Source: Lineolata rhizophorae
Lineage: Eukaryota; Ascomycota; Dothideomycetes; Lineolatales; Lineolataceae
Direction: 5' to 3'
DNA: 38,866 nt
NCBI GenBank assembly: GCA_010093515.1
Contig: MU001707.1
Span: forward strand, 1 to 38,866
Part shown: piece by piece, positions 38,812-38,866 of the stretch
How the letters are laid out: every line of letters starts with the position of its first letter
How positions within the stretch are numbered: the first letter of the stretch is position 1
Made by a program: the position numbers and the translations under genes
The notes under the pieces: model-generated
What the model saw: the letters and a program-made list of their open reading frames with translations, nothing else
The model's database searches: none
Told to the model about the DNA's origin: nothing

Positions 38812-38866
38812 ACGTAATCCACCACCTAGTGGCCCACACCACCTAGTGGCCCACCCAGCCATCCTG
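38812..38866 (+). mobile_element. Outer end of a second Fot/pogo-like transposon copy
   Basis: ACGTAATCC... preceded by TA at 38810-38811. All 55 visible bases match the reverse complement of 205-259 at about 53 positions, so this is the same element family, inserted in the opposite direction; the body lies beyond the window. The 17-bp unit CACCACCTAGTGGCCCA is present twice in perfect tandem. Confidence 0.8.

Noticed and set aside
205-38866. A 38.6-kb giant transposon with 55-bp terminal inverted repeats
   Set aside because: The transposase start lies outside the repeat on the left (at 164-162) and the TA-adjacent ends face inward, so the repeats are the ends of two separate small transposons whose bodies lie outside.
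1-38866. Virus-like fossils such as LTR elements or Polintons
   Set aside because: No reverse transcriptase, integrase, capsid or protein-primed polymerase motif and no paired long terminal repeats were seen in the frames read.

Overview
The window looks like an accessory, repeat-bounded region from a filamentous ascomycete (Pezizomycotina). The evidence is the gene families (DUF7924-type protein, FunK1 kinase, fungal APH-type phosphotransferase, SRPK-like kinase), short 43-98 bp introns with GTAAGT-like donors, CTAAC/CTGAC branch motifs and YAG acceptors, and a Fot/pogo-type DNA transposon. All family calls are made by eye from motifs; no search was run.

Layout. Position 1-259 is the 5' end of a Fot/pogo-like transposon (start of the transposase on the minus strand plus a 55-bp terminal repeat next to a TA). 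The last 55 bases are the outer end of a second copy in opposite orientation, so the two copies bracket the window and probably explain where the sequence stops. Between them lie: a sparse stretch (0.4-4.1 kb); an intact two-exon DUF7924 gene with PD-(D/E)XK-like residues (4.13-5.74 kb, minus); a decayed APH-type phosphotransferase (7.0-8.65 kb, minus); an AT-rich graveyard (8.8-14.85 kb) with remnants of a DUF7492-like secreted protein, an unrecognised gene, a DUF3435/FluG-type zinc-finger tail and an ABC transporter; a decayed FunK1 kinase (14.9-17.35 kb, plus); an intact small kinase (18.77-19.69 kb, plus); a decayed SRPK-like kinase (20.3-21.76 kb, minus); a small three-exon gene (22.8-23.3 kb, minus); another decayed kinase (24.4-25.5 kb, minus); then a mostly GC-rich block (25.8-34.3 kb) of genes I do not recognise, including a multi-pass membrane protein, a protein with a pentapeptide repeat encoded by a 15-bp minisatellite, and a C2H2-like zinc-finger exon. 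The right end (34.3-38.8 kb) is AT-rich again, with dispersed repeats, a coiled-coil ORF and a gene interrupted by two in-frame TAG codons.

How it works together. There is no convincing operon-like pathway. The common theme is kinases: five kinase or kinase-like genes of four or five different families in about 18 kb, four of them broken, plus one intact nuclease-like gene. Five of six in-frame stops noted are what C:G to T:A change would give (CAG/CAA to TAG/TAA, TGG to TGA/TAG), which suggests repeat-induced point mutation or similar decay, but single-base indels are also common. Three neighbouring genes each appear to use a GC-AG intron, which is unusual. No LTR element, Polinton or other virus-like fossil was recognised.
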